DNA of 5,636 bases from Oscillospiraceae bacterium (GTDB lineage Bacteria; Bacillota; Clostridia; Oscillospirales; Oscillospiraceae), in contig JAEDLP010000110.1 in the NCBI GenBank assembly GCA_016295225.1, positions 1 to 5,636 of the forward strand. The letters run 5' to 3'. Position numbers and translations under genes: made by a program. The notes under the pieces were generated by a model. That model saw only the letters and a list, made by a program, of their open reading frames with translations. It ran no database searches and was not told the DNA's origin. The first letter of the stretch is position 1. Each line of letters opens with the position of its first letter. This document shows, piece by piece, positions 5,341-5,636 of the stretch.

Positions 5341-5636
5341 AAGCGAGCCTGTAAGCCGGGTTCTGTTCTCGACAGCCATCTATCTAGGCGCACCGTTGCC
5401 GGTGCGCTCCAGCCACCTCCCCGGGGAGACCGGGCCGGTCACATTCCCCTCCACGGTGTTGCTCCGGATAGAGTTTACATCACCGGACACTTCCGAGCCG
5501 GCGGGTGAGCTCTTACCTCACCTTTCCACCCTTACCTGGCAGAGCCAGGCGGTATCTCTCTGTTGCACTTGTCCTGAAGTCGCCTTCGGCGGGCGTTACC
5601 CGTTATCCTTGCCCTATGGAGCCCGGACTTTCCTCA
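5341..5636 (-). ncRNA. rnpB: RNase P RNA, bacterial type A (extreme 5' end outside window)
   Basis: This is the catalytic RNA that removes 5' leaders from pre-tRNAs. Read on the minus strand it starts with GAGGAAAGTCCGGGCTCC and CATAGGGC, the conserved 5' P4 region. It continues with AGTGCAACAGAGAGATACC, the GGTAAGGGTGGAAAGGTGAG / GTAAGAGCTCACC block, GTAAACTCTATCCGGAGCAA, then CCTAGATAGATGGCTGTC and the 3' P4 strand ACAGAACCCGGCTTAC. The order and the P16/P17-like GCGCACCGGCAACGGTGCGC hairpin match type A as in E. coli, not the Bacillus type B. A P9-like stem CCTGGC/GCCAGG is at 5535-5549. The final AGGCTCGCTT should be the 3' strand of P1, whose partner lies just past base 5636, so only a short 5' piece is missing. 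The exact 3' end is uncertain by a few bases. Short open frames inside it are not genes. Confidence 0.96.

Noticed and set aside
5317..5508. Plus-strand open frame of 63 codons at the right end
   Set aside because: It overlaps the terminator and the antisense of RNase P RNA, whose conserved blocks explain this sequence.

Overview
The window looks like a piece of chromosome from a fairly GC-rich Firmicute, most likely an anaerobic gut Clostridia of the Oscillospiraceae type (an inference). The pointers are strong AGGAGG-type ribosome binding sites, a butyryl-CoA-dehydrogenase-like gene, a bacterial type A RNase P RNA, a cytidylate-kinase-like gene of the kind seen in Clostridia, and a palindromic intergenic repeat that resembles repeats I recall from such genomes. 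No phage, plasmid, CRISPR or insertion-sequence gene is visible.

Layout. Positions 1-780 (+) are the C-terminal half of glutamyl-tRNA synthetase (gltX), cut by the window edge and closed by a 12-bp hairpin terminator. An HD-domain phosphohydrolase of the YfbR/HDDC2 type follows at 866-1459 (+). The gap 1460-1750 separates it from a convergent gene. That gap holds a 145-nt imperfect palindrome (MITE-like repeat) and then a bidirectional terminator. An acyl-CoA dehydrogenase lies at 1751-2917 (-), preceded by a long AT-rich upstream region with a good sigma-A-type promoter and several inverted repeats. A two-gene unit on the minus strand follows: a cytidylate-kinase-like protein (4625-5224) whose stop codon abuts the start codon of a MATE-family efflux transporter (3239-4624). 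The right end (about 5341-5636, -) is RNase P RNA (rnpB), missing only its extreme 5' end, with a long hairpin between it and the kinase gene.

How the parts relate. gltX and rnpB both serve tRNA function but are not in one unit. The HD protein is probably a nucleotide house-cleaning enzyme. The acyl-CoA dehydrogenase stands alone, without etfAB, crt or hbd beside it, and has codon use and a promoter that suggest high expression. The kinase and MATE genes appear translationally coupled. I see no convincing promoter between rnpB and the kinase, so the kinase-MATE pair may depend on read-through from rnpB. I did not find a clearly new biological system. The items most worth checking are the palindromic repeat, the rnpB-kinase-MATE arrangement, and the regulatory region of the acyl-CoA dehydrogenase.
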